DNA of 64,000 nt. Source: Mytilus edulis (lineage: Eukaryota; Mollusca; Bivalvia; Mytilida; Mytilidae). Of this stretch, positions 35,711 through 48,350 are shown one piece after another (positions within the stretch are counted from its first letter, which is position 1; each line of letters starts with the position of its first letter). Where the stretch lies: positions 17,595,750 through 17,659,749 of the forward strand of contig NC_092356.1 in NCBI RefSeq assembly GCF_963676685.1, given 5' to 3'. The notes beneath the pieces are model-generated. The model did no database searches. It was given only the letters and a program-made list of their open reading frames with translations, and had not been told where the DNA came from. The position numbers were made by a program, and so were the translations under genes.

Positions 35711-35986
35711 ATTAAAACGAAACATCCAAATGACTTTCTGAGTATCTAAATATACAATTAGATTATTTGTTTTACTCTTAAAGCAAATTTCAGTTAAATA
35801 TTATTATTTTTTATGAATACATCACGCACGAGTACCTTTTCCTTTCCCTGTTGTTTATTCTAAACAGGTTGGTATATGTGTGAATTGCAGTTTACAATTG
35901 TTCTTAAAAGTAAGCGTGCTTACTAGAGCATATACAAATGTATTTTGTCTGTTTAAGTTAAAAAGAAATATTATTGTCGACATATT

Positions 35987-36384
35987 CTACGACTCTAGAT
36001 ACTTCACAATATTGCTTGAAGTGCCCACATATCGCAAAAAATCTCCTGTAGAATGAGCAATAACAATTGCCGTCTTAGAACTTAGCACTACTAGTTTACC
36101 ACATTCTTTTCCTATAGCGCAAACAATTTTATCATCTTCGTTATTTACGACATGATAATAATCCTTCAGCAGCGACACTATTTTTCAGAAATTTACAAAT
36201 TCCTTTTGTATGAAGCATTTTGCAATGCATGTTGCCTCATGCTGACTTAATTGTAACGCATTTGCATGGCTATCAGTCGACAATTTGGATCCTCGACCGA
36301 TGGCTAAAATACATGCTTTGTAAATGTAACTAAGCCCATCTTCATCCTTTGATCCAATTATCAATTTCGTCAATCCCACAACAT
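35987..36384 (-). pseudogene. PFN: Profilin paralogue 2, broken
   Basis: Homology to the neighbouring profilins runs the whole length: YIYKACILAI, HANALQLSQHEATCIAKCF, then after a stop DKIVCAIGKECGKLVVLSSK and TAIVIAHS, ending IVKYLES. Damage: the start region (ATG at 36384, MLWD) is followed by small deletions that shift the frame before SKDEDG. There is a nonsense TGA after FVNF (about 36182-36184) and a TAG at 35987 replacing a residue a few codons before the normal end. The upstream AG|GTCAA acceptor-like site (36404) is preserved. It is most similar to profilin 1, including the 3' flank (TCTAGTAA..CACGC), so this pair probably arose by local duplication. Confidence 0.88.
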
Positions 36385-36429
36385 TGTACTTATTTTTACT
36401 TGACCTTTTATTAAATATATGACATACTC

Positions 36430-39400
36430 ATTAGTGTTGCTTGAACATGTTGAAAGATAGATCACTATATATTACATATATTATAATAACATAAACGATA
36501 CCAATTTTACTGTAACAATAAAATAAATAAATGAAAAATCTGCCAGTCACACATGCAAAGGAAAGTCCTGTTTGATTTGTTTTATTTAAGAAATAATTCG
36601 TTGAAGTCTTAGATTAGTTGGAAAATTTACACATGGCCTTGGCCGTAATATTCGAATTTTATCATGAGCGTTAGCTAACAGGACAAATACGGTAATTTGA
36701 CAAACTGAAGTGAGGTTGGGTATGTCGTGTGTGTGGTTGGTCTATTTTACCCCCTGTTAGATATAGATAAAAAAAATCCAAAAATCTATAGCTTGCACGT
36801 ATAGAATTATTTCTTAAATAACCTCTAGCAAAATGTGTTTAATTCTTTTAATTCTCAACCCAATATTTGCCATTTTTAATTTACATTTTTGTCGTAAGCT
36901 ACCGTCAAATCCACAGATAACATAGCGTAACCAATGAGCCTCGATGTTGACTTGTTGAATTCAGTAAATCTGCGAATTATGCATTTTATGCTAAAGAATG
37001 GAAAATAAAATCAACAGCTACCTGAAGTCTATTTAATGCAATATTATTCGAAGTTTGGTGTTTCACGTAACGAGAAAACCTTCAGCTTTAGCGTTTGCAT
37101 TCGTACGATGTCATGTTTTGAAATTACTCAAATATGCAAATAGCATTAATGGAGTTTCGCAGAATTTTATTTCATTTTGATTTTTGTACATTTTTCCGAT
37201 GTTTATCCATTAATTCTTTATTCTTTATTAATGCACCAGAATAAGAATAAAGGCTAGGTCTTTTTCAATTGCAATTGAAATTGGCAGCGTAAATACATCC
37301 TGCACAGTCAAAGTATGCCCCAATTTAAAACGGCGTTTATTACCGGAACGGGAGGATTTATAATAGGTGTCTTCACCTAAGATTTCCCTTTGTCAAGGGA
37401 ATATGTGGTAATGCTGACTCCTCTCTGAAAGTGTATCACAGCCTAATCCTATCATTTAAAACTTAATCACTTATTTTAAATGTGTGATCCATATTCCAAG
37501 CACTTTTAGAAATTACAACACTAAACATACTTTTGATGTTTGGTCATAATGGATAGTTGGAGCATTGGCAATCATATCAACTTTTATTCTTATTATGTCA
37601 AATTCGCTAAAATGAAAGAAATATTTATCTGAACTGATATGTTTTCGATCATGCATAAAAACACTTTGGAAGGTTAAAGTAAATAAGGGGGGGACATTAC
37701 AGTGTTTAGCCATGAAATTAGTATCCAGCTCATCCAAATACATGACTTTATGTTTGTATGTTTAATTAGTTTCGATAAGAATAGTGTGTAATTGTTATAA
37801 GTACAAAACGGGTATATAGTAATAAAGTGTTATCTCTTCTTTTCATTTGTAAATATATATAAGCATTGTAAAACACAACAATAAAAATGTCATTGTTGTA
37901 ATAATACTTGATAAAACACTTAAATCGAGATGGGAATGACCTTAAACATATTATAGTGCCTAACAAGATTTTGTGAGGTAGACGAAATTGACTTTAAAAC
38001 GATCGTATTGACTTTTGATGTGCAGAAATAGGCAGATCGGACATATTTTGACTTTAGTTACTCACATCTTAAGTTTGGGATTAATTGTAATCAACATATT
38101 CCAATGAGACTGAAAAATGCTTTTTTTTATTATAATAAATAATAATTTTACCTGCCGTAGTCGTGCGTAAAATATATTTCGGTATTTCTCTTACGAAAAT
38201 GACTTGTTTAATGGAACAAAACGTATTATTTGTAAACTTTCTCTTTACTCTTCACAATAGGCTTTTAAAAAATAACCTTTCAACTGTATATTTCGAAAAT
38301 TTTGTGAAAATCGAATAAGTGGCAATTCTTACCTTTCATACCTTAACTTTCATTGATAAAACATAATATTGACTCGTCCAGTGTCCAGTTTGAAGGTCAT
38401 TTTAGTTACCGTACACATTCATGCACGTTCTAATTAATCAATAGTCACGTATGAAAAGCATAAACAAGTTTGAAGGTAAACTAATAACAACTTAATCCAT
38501 TCAAATTGCCTACGATTCAATAACAATGACCAGTCCACATCATAAAAATGTATAGGGGTAAACTGGGTAGGGAGAAAATGTCAGATATATTAAGTTCATT
38601 ATTTTGCAATAACGAGTAAAAATTTGTTAACCAATAGATTTGTTATAATTTCATAAACATGTCGTTATGCATTGGTATAGTTGTTGGATCTTTCATTAGC
38701 GTATTTAAGGCTGTAGAAAGTTTGGCCTTCAAAAGTCAACATAATCATTGACTTTACAAAGAAAATTCGCCTTTTTAAAACATTGAATGTTTCACAAATA
38801 ATACGCGACAACAAAGCAAAATCATTTCTTAAAACACTGCAAAAAAATAATTCTGATTGATGCAGTGGTATTGTCATAAATTGCACTGGAGTGAACAGTG
38901 GTACATCAAACGTCGAATTCCCTCACACAATGTTATCACACACTATAACCATTCCTGTGTGTGCTATCGAGGGACTATTTTACATTTTCTTTATTGATAA
39001 CAAATAAGTTACTTATTTTGTATTACTAGGCAAATTTAATCACGTACAGACAAGTCGAAGATATATAACTTTTAAACCTGAAAATGGACCAAAAATTCAG
39101 AAAACTACACTTTAGAATTGGGTAATAGTAAATCATATTTCATAACGGAATTTTCATCATTCTTTGTGTTACTGTAAATTCAGAAATATATATCTTCGAA
39201 TTGTCTGCATGTGTAGTGACATTAGAGGAAAGATTATCCCCTTCCAAATACTTGCTAAAAACTTTTCATAATTGATTAGAGAATGATTGATTCTTTTAAA
39301 GGCGAAGTTGATGATTGCTTCGGTTTCGTAAATAAATATCCATTTTTTTAAATATCTAAGTACTCACACTTTACAATTTTAATCCATTCAAATCAGTTGA

Positions 39401-39430
39401 TTATATGTATAGCCATTAATGTAAATCGTG
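36430..39430. other. Intergenic; small MITE-internal fragment only
   Basis: No coding exon recognised. 37200-37260 carries ATTAATGCACCAGAATAAGA, similar to the interior of the MITE at 55231-55444. Confidence 0.45.
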
Positions 39431-39518
39431 TATTTGTGACTTAAGTCTCGTCCACGATACTGGCACGACAAATGATCGTATACGAATTTGCAGGCCACGT
39501 GAAACGAAGTTACTTCAA

Positions 39519-39895
39519 GACAGACACATCCGCATTATTCATCTCCGGAATATATTTGTAAACACGTCTCAAACAGCACGACAAACCCACGAGAGAAATA
39601 ACAACAGAATATCTGCCCGAAGAATTCGTTACAGATTGCGTCAAGGTAGCATAAGAGTTCGTCGTCAGTTGAAGGGACCTTTACTTACAAATGGTTACGT
39701 GACCTCAATGGCCTCGGGTACGGATTCGATGGATTAGGCTAACGTAGCGACAGGTTCTTGTTGATCGTGGCGGAATTGTTGTATGAATGGGGCGGCATAA
39801 CCTACCAGGAACGCATTGAGCGTAAAATCATTGATGGTAACCTTAATGAAACAATGTATAGGGACGAATTCCTGGCTCCAGTTGTTCTCCTGTTT
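39519..39895 (+). pseudogene. Tc1-type transposase fossil
   Basis: 39519-39697 translates to DRHIRIIHLRNIFVNTSQTA, then ERNNNRISARRIRYRLRQGS, the helix-turn-helix part of a Tc1-family transposase. After a deleted or scrambled middle, another frame at about 39788 reads WGGITYQERIERKIIDGNL and YRDEFLAPVV, the region just after the second catalytic Asp. Stops, shifts and the missing catalytic stretch make it inactive. Confidence 0.8.
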
Positions 39896-40218
39896 ACTAG
39901 TACGTGTAATTGCAATAAGTAGAGGACATATCCTGTGTATAATCGTTTGTTGTAAAGGGTGATTTTTGTTTTCTTTGCTGGTAAAAAGGGTTGCCGTCAT
40001 GGAAACAACTGTAACAGATAAATATAACAACTACGTTAATTGTCCATTGAGAGAGCAATTGTTCTCCAGTTTACTAGTAATTGTAAGAAATAGATCACAA
40101 ATCATGTGTTTGATCGTTTGTTGAAAAATGTTTTTTTGTCTGGTTTTAAGTGTTGCCGTCGTGGAAATTTTTAAATGAATATTAAACGTACGTTAATTGC
40201 CCATTGAGAGAGTTGTCT
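39888..40218 (+). repeat. Diverged 160-bp tandem duplication
   Basis: 39888-40062 and 40063-40218 share GTTCTCC..TTTACTAGTA, ATCGTTTGTTG and GTTGCCGTC.TGGAAA in the same order. It lies directly 3' of the transposase fossil. Confidence 0.6.
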
Positions 40219-40589
40219 TTAAATGCTTTGGTAATATAATTCAATACTATCCAGCATGAGAAACAGACGAGTTGAATTCCATTTTCATATTTGTAATGTT
40301 TTAGTTCACATTCCACGCATGCTAGCTGAAAAGGACAATAATCACAATTCATAAATAAACAAAAGCAACCAAAAGCACCAATTATTCATTTATACGGCTA
40401 TCAATTTAATGTTATTAGCTTAAGCATACGAAATTCTCGTCGTTAAATTCACCGCCGAAACATCAGTGATTATTATAAGATTTGGAACTGCGTCCATGTA
40501 CCTTAAAATATGTATATATATAAATATTGACACCTTGTGTTTGTGGCATAACATCTTGGCCACAAATTTATTGTTTTCAGTTTAGTATT

Positions 40590-40818
40590 AAATTTATATT
40601 AAGATCCATTTTGTTACATCTCGTGATCAATTTTATTTGGCAATCACAGCACAAACAACATTTTCCAAAAGACCAAACAAGTGAAAAGTATATTTAAACA
40701 AAACGCATTTGACTAACAGGTTGAACAACTGATGTTCTTTGACCCTGCTGACTGCCATTGGCGATTGCCAAATAAAATTGATCACGAGATGTAACAAAAT
40801 GGATCTTAATTTAAATTT
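40590..40818. repeat. Inverted duplication with 56-bp arms
   Basis: 40590-40645 and 40763-40818 are near-perfect reverse complements (GATTGCCAAATAAAATTGAT at the inner right arm), separated by about 117 bp. Probably a foldback element. Confidence 0.85.
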
Positions 40819-41107
40819 ATATAGACAATGACGTAGGTTCATGTAGTCGTGCAATTTTTTTCTTGTTTTCGGTGTATTTGTTTTAGTAAGCATTATTTAA
40901 ACTTTTGAAAAATATCATCTCTAAAAGCAACTGCGATGTAGCATTTTTAAAAGTATCCTGATCAAATACTAGAAAAATTGGAGAAGCATAAAACATCATA
41001 TAATTAAGCAACTGTTGTTGCAATTATTTATCAACGCCAGACATATGACATTTTTATATCTGGGGTTAATTATAATTGTATATATATAGATTCTACCACT
41101 GCATCGA

Positions 41108-41196
41108 GTGTGATACGATATTTACCTACTCGAGACAGTTAAATTTTCAAATATTTAAAATTTAACTGTCGAGAGTTGAAAAATATCGTATTGCAC
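41108..41196. repeat. Compact foldback element
   Basis: Arms about 38 bp, inner part GACAGTTAAATTTT/AAAATTTAACTGTC around a 9-base loop, outer part GATACGATATTT/AAATATCGTATT. Confidence 0.75.
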
Positions 41197-41976
41197 TAAA
41201 TTTGATGGACGAATCTGTTTCTCTAATGATTTTCAAACAATATGAAGGCATGATCTGCAAAAAAAAGTGTTCTTTCTATGTGACGTCATCAGGCATGGTC
41301 GCCTTTTTCATGCCGTCACAATAGGAAATTCAGAGGAAAGCAAGAAAATTCAACGTCATAATCGGATTTCAACCAATGGAGAACTGACATCAAACGAACC
41401 ACACGTTGATTACATTTTTTATACAATGGGTGCAGAAAGGAATAAATTGATGAAGAATTAGATAAATTATATTATATCAAAAATTGTTGACTTTTATTTT
41501 ATAATAACCACACATAGAAAATACCATCCTTTAGTCGACATCATTACATTGTGTTCATACGAGATGACGTTATTTTTACGTAACAGTGCCTGTTATATAA
41601 AACAAGACTACACGCCTGTTTTTTTTATTTTGATAACACAATATAGTTCTGACTTTCACAATATCCTTAACTATTTTACTTTGTAAATCCAGGAGCTTGG
41701 CTTCTATAGGAATCCTTTAACATTGGTTACCTGTTATTCGTGTTATTTATGTGATACAGCTTCCAGCTTGTAAGTAGCCTATCGCCTGTAAAAGAATATT
41801 TCTCTTGACTAACGTTGCAATAAAGCGAGAGTTCCGAGTGGTCTAAAATGTGGAAATAAACTGAACGTGAAATCACACGCCGCAAAATTCGGTCAAATAA
41901 TGTCGGATTTCATCATTGAAAAATGTCTTGGATAATGTGAAGGTCAGTATTATACATTGCAATCAATATAAAATAG

Positions 41977-42162
41977 TTAAGACAGTAGTAGTTTTTGTGT
42001 GCCAAATGTTAAAACTTCTTGTTTTTCGATTTCATCTCTGAACAAATACAACAGACGTATAACGATTATGAGTGTAAACATGTTTAGCATCAGACGGAAA
42101 AGAATACACAACATCAACATGATCAAGAACATTATCTGCAGCCCTTTAGGCAAATCCTTCAT
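41977..42162 (-). CDS. Possible further membrane exon downstream of the 211-aa ORF
   Basis: A 61-residue minus-strand frame with a strongly hydrophobic stretch (MFLIMLMLCILFRLMLNMF then TLIIVIRLLYLF) and an acidic tail. It is preceded by acceptor-like AACCTTTAG at about 42173. It may be a 3' exon or paralogue fragment of the neighbouring membrane protein, but the upstream frame already stops before the donor, so the link is weak. Confidence 0.22.
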   Translation of the reverse strand: MKDLPKGLQIMFLIMLMLCILFRLMLNMFTLIIVIRLLYLFRDEIEKQEVLTFGTQKLLLS

Positions 42163-42238
42163 TGGAAATACTAAAGGTTAGGTATTAGAAATAAGCAATA
42201 AAGAGATAAATACATGAAATGCGTTGGAAACATACCTA

Positions 42239-42874
42239 TTAATATTTCGGTGGTGGGTGGAAAAAATTCGATTTCTGTTTTCGATTGGTCGGTAGATTAA
42301 AGGTAGATGTTGACGGTCCCCAATAGGTCGACGGGTGTACGATGCTCTTTTTTGATGGACAAAGTAGCTCAATTATTGTCAACACTATCTCTGTTATTTC
42401 AAGCAACATGTCCAGAAAACATACAAGTGACAAAGACCACGTTCTCCAGTTTACGTCACCATCCGGCTTTTTTAAAAATGGAAGTGCAACATCAAAATCT
42501 TCAAAGAGGAATATAGTATATGACAAAATTGATCCATCAACAATGAAACACAATACTTTAAAGAATAAAGAGGCTTTCAAGCGTGATTTTTTCTCCAATC
42601 CACCATCTCCATTTTTTACTTTTATCAAATGGTGTAAGAGTATTGCAGAACATATGAAATGCAATGCAAGACATCCAATTACGACATATCGTGCTTTCAA
42701 AACATTTCCAACAGGTTCTCCCGAGTCCAATTCTAAAAGTAGAAATTCGGCCAGGTCAATTAGAAAATTGAGGAAGATGCGCACAAAAAGTCTAGTCATG
42801 CCATAGTTACCACATATATTGCAACAACATTTATCAATAAAATACATAGTAAAATCATAGTAATCGTAATCCAT
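42239..42874 (-). CDS. Uncharacterised four-pass membrane protein, 211 aa
   Basis: An open frame from ATG 42874 to TAA 42239, the longest non-repeat ORF between the profilins. Four hydrophobic segments are visible: LFVRIFLNFLIDLAEFLLL (about 29-47), YVVIGCLALHFICSAILL (63-80), LFFKVLCFIVDGSILSYTIF (103-122) and LSLVCFLDMLLEITEIVLTI (149-168). A hydrophilic tail rich in Ser, Pro and Lys ends HPPPKY. No domain is recognised; the LD-rich last helix and the downstream hydrophobic ORF recall TMEM121-type proteins only loosely. A donor-like ATAG|GTATGT follows the stop. Could be a single-exon gene or one exon of a longer one. Confidence 0.5.
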   Translation of the reverse strand: MDYDYYDFTMYFIDKCCCNICGNYGMTRLFVRIFLNFLIDLAEFLLLELDSGEPVGNVLKARYVVIGCLALHFICSAILLHHLIKVKNGDGGLEKKSRLKASLFFKVLCFIVDGSILSYTIFLFEDFDVALPFLKKPDGDVNWRTWSLSLVCFLDMLLEITEIVLTIIELLCPSKKSIVHPSTYWGPSTSTFNLPTNRKQKSNFFHPPPKY

Positions 42875-42879
42875 AGCTA

Positions 42880-45800
42880 CGATCTTTTTTAATATATTTT
42901 CTCGCTAATATTTTTCTACACTGCTTAGTTTCAAAAGTGATGTACCAAGCAAAATATTAGATTGTTAATTCACCTTTACAGCACGTCTGGGTATGAATGA
43001 TAACTACCTTTGCGAAGTTATTCCTACTGTTATCCGAAGTAATGACTAAAGTTATGAACGCCCTATAATTGAACCAGCGAATCGATATCGTTTAAAGATA
43101 ATTTGTAATCGCCTCTTCAAGGAGGATCATTGCGATAATTTAAACTAGTTTAAAATAAACTGATAATTTACTATGATATAATTTGAAGTGTTTAATTTCT
43201 GGACAATAATGAGTCATATTCAATCGGACTGAATAGCGAGCAGTGTCGAGATGATTCCTCTCCTATAAAAAGATTGAACTTTGACATTACAATAAATCAA
43301 TACGCTGTTTATAATTTGTCCTACCAATAATTCATTTAAGAATCTGCCAAATTTATGGAATGCTGAAAAGAGAATAGCAATCATCAGTCGACCGTTTTTA
43401 ACTTATATTTTGTTTTAAATTTCATAATTGGTAAAAACAAAATTGTAATAGAGAAATGATGTAAAAATATGACAGCGTAAAGTAGTTTTCATATTACTGT
43501 CAATTCACAAACTATTGCAATATCTTATTAATGCAAAAGTTCCGACTCCTTGTGTATCGCCATTATATATGAGAACTCGCATTCTAACATCTAGTACGTG
43601 TATCTGTATGTAACGTTCCCTATAATCGCAATAATGAAATTGGCGTGTTTGGTCATTTTTCATAAACCGCCATAATAAATGCACAAAATAATTTCTTAAT
43701 TTACAGTAATGTGTTAACATCGTCAAAAAGAGAAAATCTATTTAATTATCTTTGTCCTACTTTACTTGAATGAATTATGATAAAATTAAAGAATAATGGT
43801 TGCATAATTAATAATGACAAGTCTCGCCAAAAAAATCATTTTGAACAATCGATTCGATACGGAAGTCTATTCAACAGAAGAGCCAAGCTCTCTTTTTATT
43901 TTATTTTCTCCTTATATCAATGTTGCAGAATTCTAAAAAAAAAAGATCCCCCTATTAAAATAAAGAATGATGAGAATTTCATGATATAACTTGATTTATC
44001 TTATTCTAAGGTGTATTTTTTATTATTCTTTGGTTCATCATTAGCTTTGCCAGTTTTGGCTAATATAGTTTTGTCGTTTAACATCTACATATTCCAAGAA
44101 AATATCTTTCTCCTGATGCCAGTTTCTAAAATATAAAAGCAAGTAATTTGCAACTATTCAGACAAATGAAAGAAAGACAACATCAATGGTGTATTAAATC
44201 ATTTAACTTTGTGGATCCCCTGTACAATCTATTTTCTATTAATAAGATGATGCAATATTATATCCCGAAAGCCGACACATGAATTTGTTGCATATGTATA
44301 AGGTCACTCCAGCGTAGATTTAGGTGTTTGGTATCTTGAGTTTTACAATACTTTAATATTCAGAAATAGAAAGTGTAAATAACACTTTATTACTATGTAC
44401 TTTAAAACGATGGGAAATTATTCTTACTGGAATTTATCAAGCACACATGTAGTTAAAATTGCTGTTTACTAATTTCATGGCATAACATTGTTCCCTTCTC
44501 TTTATTTTTACTTATCTCAGTGGGTTTTTGGTTGGTGTTTTGTTTCTCAATTATCAGTCAATATGTCAGATCAGATATATATTTACCTTCCATTTTTTAA
44601 GAAAAAGATGTTATATGATTTCCAATGCCCCAACTATCCACAATGACCAAACAACAAATTAGAGATATTGTTAGTCCTGTAATTTCTAAAAGTGCTTGGA
44701 ATATAGATCAAGCATTCAAAATTTGTCATATAATTTATAATGATAGGACTAGACCTTGGTGGAATTTCAAAAAGTTTTATCTCTTATACTTTTGTCAGAC
44801 GGAAATCTAAAGACGATATGCCCTTTAAAAAATCCTCCCGTCCGGCATTAAAAGCTTTACTGAAGTGTGGCATCTGTTTTGCTTAGCGAGATGTATAAAT
44901 GCACAGTCACTCCAGGTCTGAATGGTTGCTCAAAATAATCTCTTTTAGGGGTCTGTAGGTGGTCTGTATTTATCAGAAATATTCTTATTCCGGTGAAATT
45001 GTAATACCTTTATCCTTGGTGAATCCCATTACAAGACCAAGCTGTTGTAATAATGAAATACTTGTTTTTAGCCTTAACATGTCTGGAATATAACCCACTA
45101 GATGTAGAGCAAATAACAATTAATGGAACGGTCATCTTATTTCGATTGAAATGTGAGACAATCAGATAATTCAATTGATAAAAAGTTATGTTTAAATTAG
45201 ACATACTATCGATTGATATTGTTGAGGATGTTTTTTTTTATAGAATAGGGATTATCAACGCATGTCTTCATATATTGATGTTTTATTTGTTACTAACATA
45301 GTGAGTACAACAAAGAAAACGAGATATCATCTTTCGTTGGGTTTTTTTCATCAGTTGCTTGGAAACTGTAATAAAAACAAATAACGAGGCGGATTGATAG
45401 TAATCGGATGAAAAAAAAACTTTACTTTAACTGTTTAAATCTTAAATCATTTATCACATTCATTAACCGAGACAATAGTTATCTCGACTAACACTTATGT
45501 ATCAAAATATATTTCATACAAAGTCGGTTTTATTTCCAATCAAATTCAACTCTTATCGTTTTATAGCTTTTATATATTTCTTTATCTAATATTCAGACAT
45601 TTGACGACTTTGTATAATTACTGAATCTAGACTTCGTGCATTTTAACAAATTTCTGTCATCGTTCGTAAGTTTTTGACTTGAAAAAGAAAAGTATTTAAC
45701 GTAACTTACTCTAGCTGTAGCACAATATTAGTCCGACAGCAATTACTAATGTATTATTTATGAAACAGTGCTTCGAACAGACTAGACTGTTTAAAGAACT

Positions 45801-47590
45801 TAAAAATTGTTGGTGCAAAGGGAACACTCTTGATCCGAGTACACAGTTATTTCGTACTGCATTTCGTTTAGACAATAAAGGAAGTTTTTTTTAAATCCCA
45901 CCTGCGCATTCTCAATAACATTTTTGGGACAAATTATATCAAAATTATAGAATACTTCATCGGCTCTGACTCAAAATAGCCAATTTCATGTTAAGGGGGT
46001 CTTGAAATCTTTAGACAGCTTCCGTAGTGCTAATTTTTAACCTTTTCAACGGGACCAAATCACAACCTTACTTTAAAATTCATGATCCAATTTTTTTTCA
46101 ATGTTATTTCACTAGCTTGCTGTGTGAGGCATTAAACATTAAGAAATACATTTGTTAGAGATATAAACAAAAAATGGCAAGTAACACACTATCCACACTA
46201 GGGACTATATTCGTGGAAAATTAAAGACGATAACTGTGCACTCGGACCACTTGGTTGAAATTTTGGGATCTAAGGAACGGGTCAAATTTCTCAAAGCATG
46301 GGTTCGGTGAAAAACAAAAATGAACAATATAAAATCTTCAATTCTAAAGATAAAAAAATGAAGAAAAGGAAGGGGCAGATGATCGATGGTGACACGGATT
46401 AATTTTAGTTGTTCAAGAACAATACCAACATAAACTTTGAACAGCTTTGATTAAAAAAAATGCCAGAATTGTAGATATGATACAGTTAAACACTAGAAAA
46501 ATATTTAAATATTTTTACGGTGAATAATTATTTTGTTTATATACTATAAAGTAAAATAACAAACATACCAAACATAGAGTAAAATTCAAAACGGAAAATC
46601 CGTTATCAAATGACACTGTTTTGCACTAGACGGTCTCATGTTTAAAATCTTCTAATATTTGCATAGCTATATTTGGTACATAAATTTGTTTTACCATAGA
46701 TGTAATGGGTATTGCATCTATGGTTTTAATAATTTAATGTTTGTATGAACTATTCTGTAGTCTAAATTTGATACGGAAAAAGCATAATGAATTGTATACT
46801 TAGTTGAGGTAATGGTATATATTTGATAGCCCTTACATATGCTAGTATTAATGTAGAATACATAAACAATAAATTATTTATTTAGAAGTGAAGAAGTTTT
46901 GTATTCATCATCAATATAATAAATGCAAGTCAGAATTGAAATTTGTTTTAAAAAAAAACCATGAAAATATAGCAAAGAAAAGTGTTGAGTGGTTGCCTAA
47001 ATAAATTATAGCATTGATAAAATCAAATTGAAGTAAACTGGTCGAGTTCGATTAAAACTTTGTCGAGCACGTGCAGTTCGAGAATGAGTTGAGATTGTTA
47101 AAACCTGGTGAAATACTTGTTAGACTTGTAAGTGAGGTCAAGATAAGGATGCAGATCAATACAGCGCAGTCGAATATGGTTATAAAAAAAAAGTAAAACT
47201 CAGACTTATTTGAATTTGAATATTGATTACAGTCAAGTAAAAATACGATCAATTTGAATACTTATAGATATATCACATTAATTATATTGCATTACTTGGA
47301 CCGTTCATATGATTTGCTTTAAAGAGTGGTAATTAGGTGTGAAATTTTAAACAGCAGATATTGCGTATTTTAGGTAAATGTATTAAAGTATGATTTTTAA
47401 ATGACTTTTTTTAAGTATTGTCAAATGAAGAAATGAAGAAATAAGACAGCCTTCATGAGACCATGCACTAGTTGAAAGTATATACAGCTTTATATTCTCA
47501 TGAACAGTTTACCTCCCTTAATAAAAACAGTGTTTTTAATAGGAAAATCATAGGGTATTTATTTATTTCTACATTAGTATTATTCGTAGC
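42880..47590. other. Intergenic, no gene recognised
   Basis: AT-rich. 46555-46620 (minus) is a small piece of the repeat family also seen at 30600-30780. Only short chance ORFs otherwise. Confidence 0.45.
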
Positions 47591-47599
47591 CAATATCCT

Positions 47600-47845
47600 G
47601 TTAGGCGACTTTGTGGCCGAGTGGCCTAAGAAGTTCAATTAAAATGGATCACTAGCCTACACTGGAGTTATGTGTTCGATCCCTGCACATGGTAGGTGCG
47701 TTCCACTTCAATCCTACTTACATGTACAAGGATTACTAGTCTTCCTGTCGAATGCTTTTTTGTCTTCTACCACCAATAAAAACCGGAATAGCCAATATTA
47801 ATGAAAGTGGCGTTAACACCAAATATCAACAATCAATAATTTTCG
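47600..47845 (+). mobile_element. tRNA-derived SINE
   Basis: The head has a box A match (TGGCCGAGTGG, about 47619) and a box B-like TGTTCGATCCC about 55 bp later, but the cloverleaf is degenerate. A non-tRNA body follows, ending GTGGCGTTAACACCAAA and a CAATCAAT-like tail. Transcribed by RNA polymerase III when active. Confidence 0.75.
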
Positions 47846-48291
47846 TTTATTTCACAAGTAATCTGTAATAACTTTTTTGGAATTCGTTTATAAAAAAAAG
47901 TGCAATAGTAGATTATCTACACCGAACCTTTCCCAATCATTTGCATGATCACACAAAATTGTTGAACCAAATCCTTCACGATCCTAAAAAACAAATGTAT
48001 ATTATTATTCAACGTTTGTCCCCCTCTCCCATGAAAAAGCAACTAAAAATGATTTTGAGAGCCATTTGAAACATTCAAATAAAAAGAAATCGTTCAAAAA
48101 TTTAATAGCGGTTTAGTCATTCATAAAATAAAAAAGAAAGTATGTATTTGTTTAATTTTATTTTAAAACGCCTATCTTTTAAACTCAGATTTTCTCAGAT
48201 ACATGTATTGATTGTGATATTTTGATAGACAATTTTTTTTTAAATGTATCGTTTTAATTCAATTAATTATATTATATATTGACCTTGCAAG

Positions 48292-48350
48292 TGTTTATGT
48301 TTGGTCTAGTAAATACTTCTTTCACAATTTACGGTGCTCTTACACCGAAT
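48292..48350 (+). pseudogene. Orphan degenerate SLC17 exon 10
   Basis: After GCAAG it reads FMFGLVNTSFTIY and GALTPN, followed by a donor GTAAGTAATAT. The 3' end and donor are identical over about 24 bases to exon 10 of the SLC17 gene (16778-16806). About 32 bp of the middle is missing and the rest is diverged. No other SLC17 exon was found nearby. Confidence 0.8.

Noticed and set aside
42342-42806. 154-residue + strand ORF
   Set aside because: Antisense shadow of the minus-strand membrane protein; composition is Ser/Lys-rich without features, whereas the minus frame has four clean hydrophobic helices.
47615-47695. tRNA gene
   Set aside because: Box A and box B are present but stems do not pair properly, and a typical SINE body and tail follow; treated as a tRNA-derived SINE.
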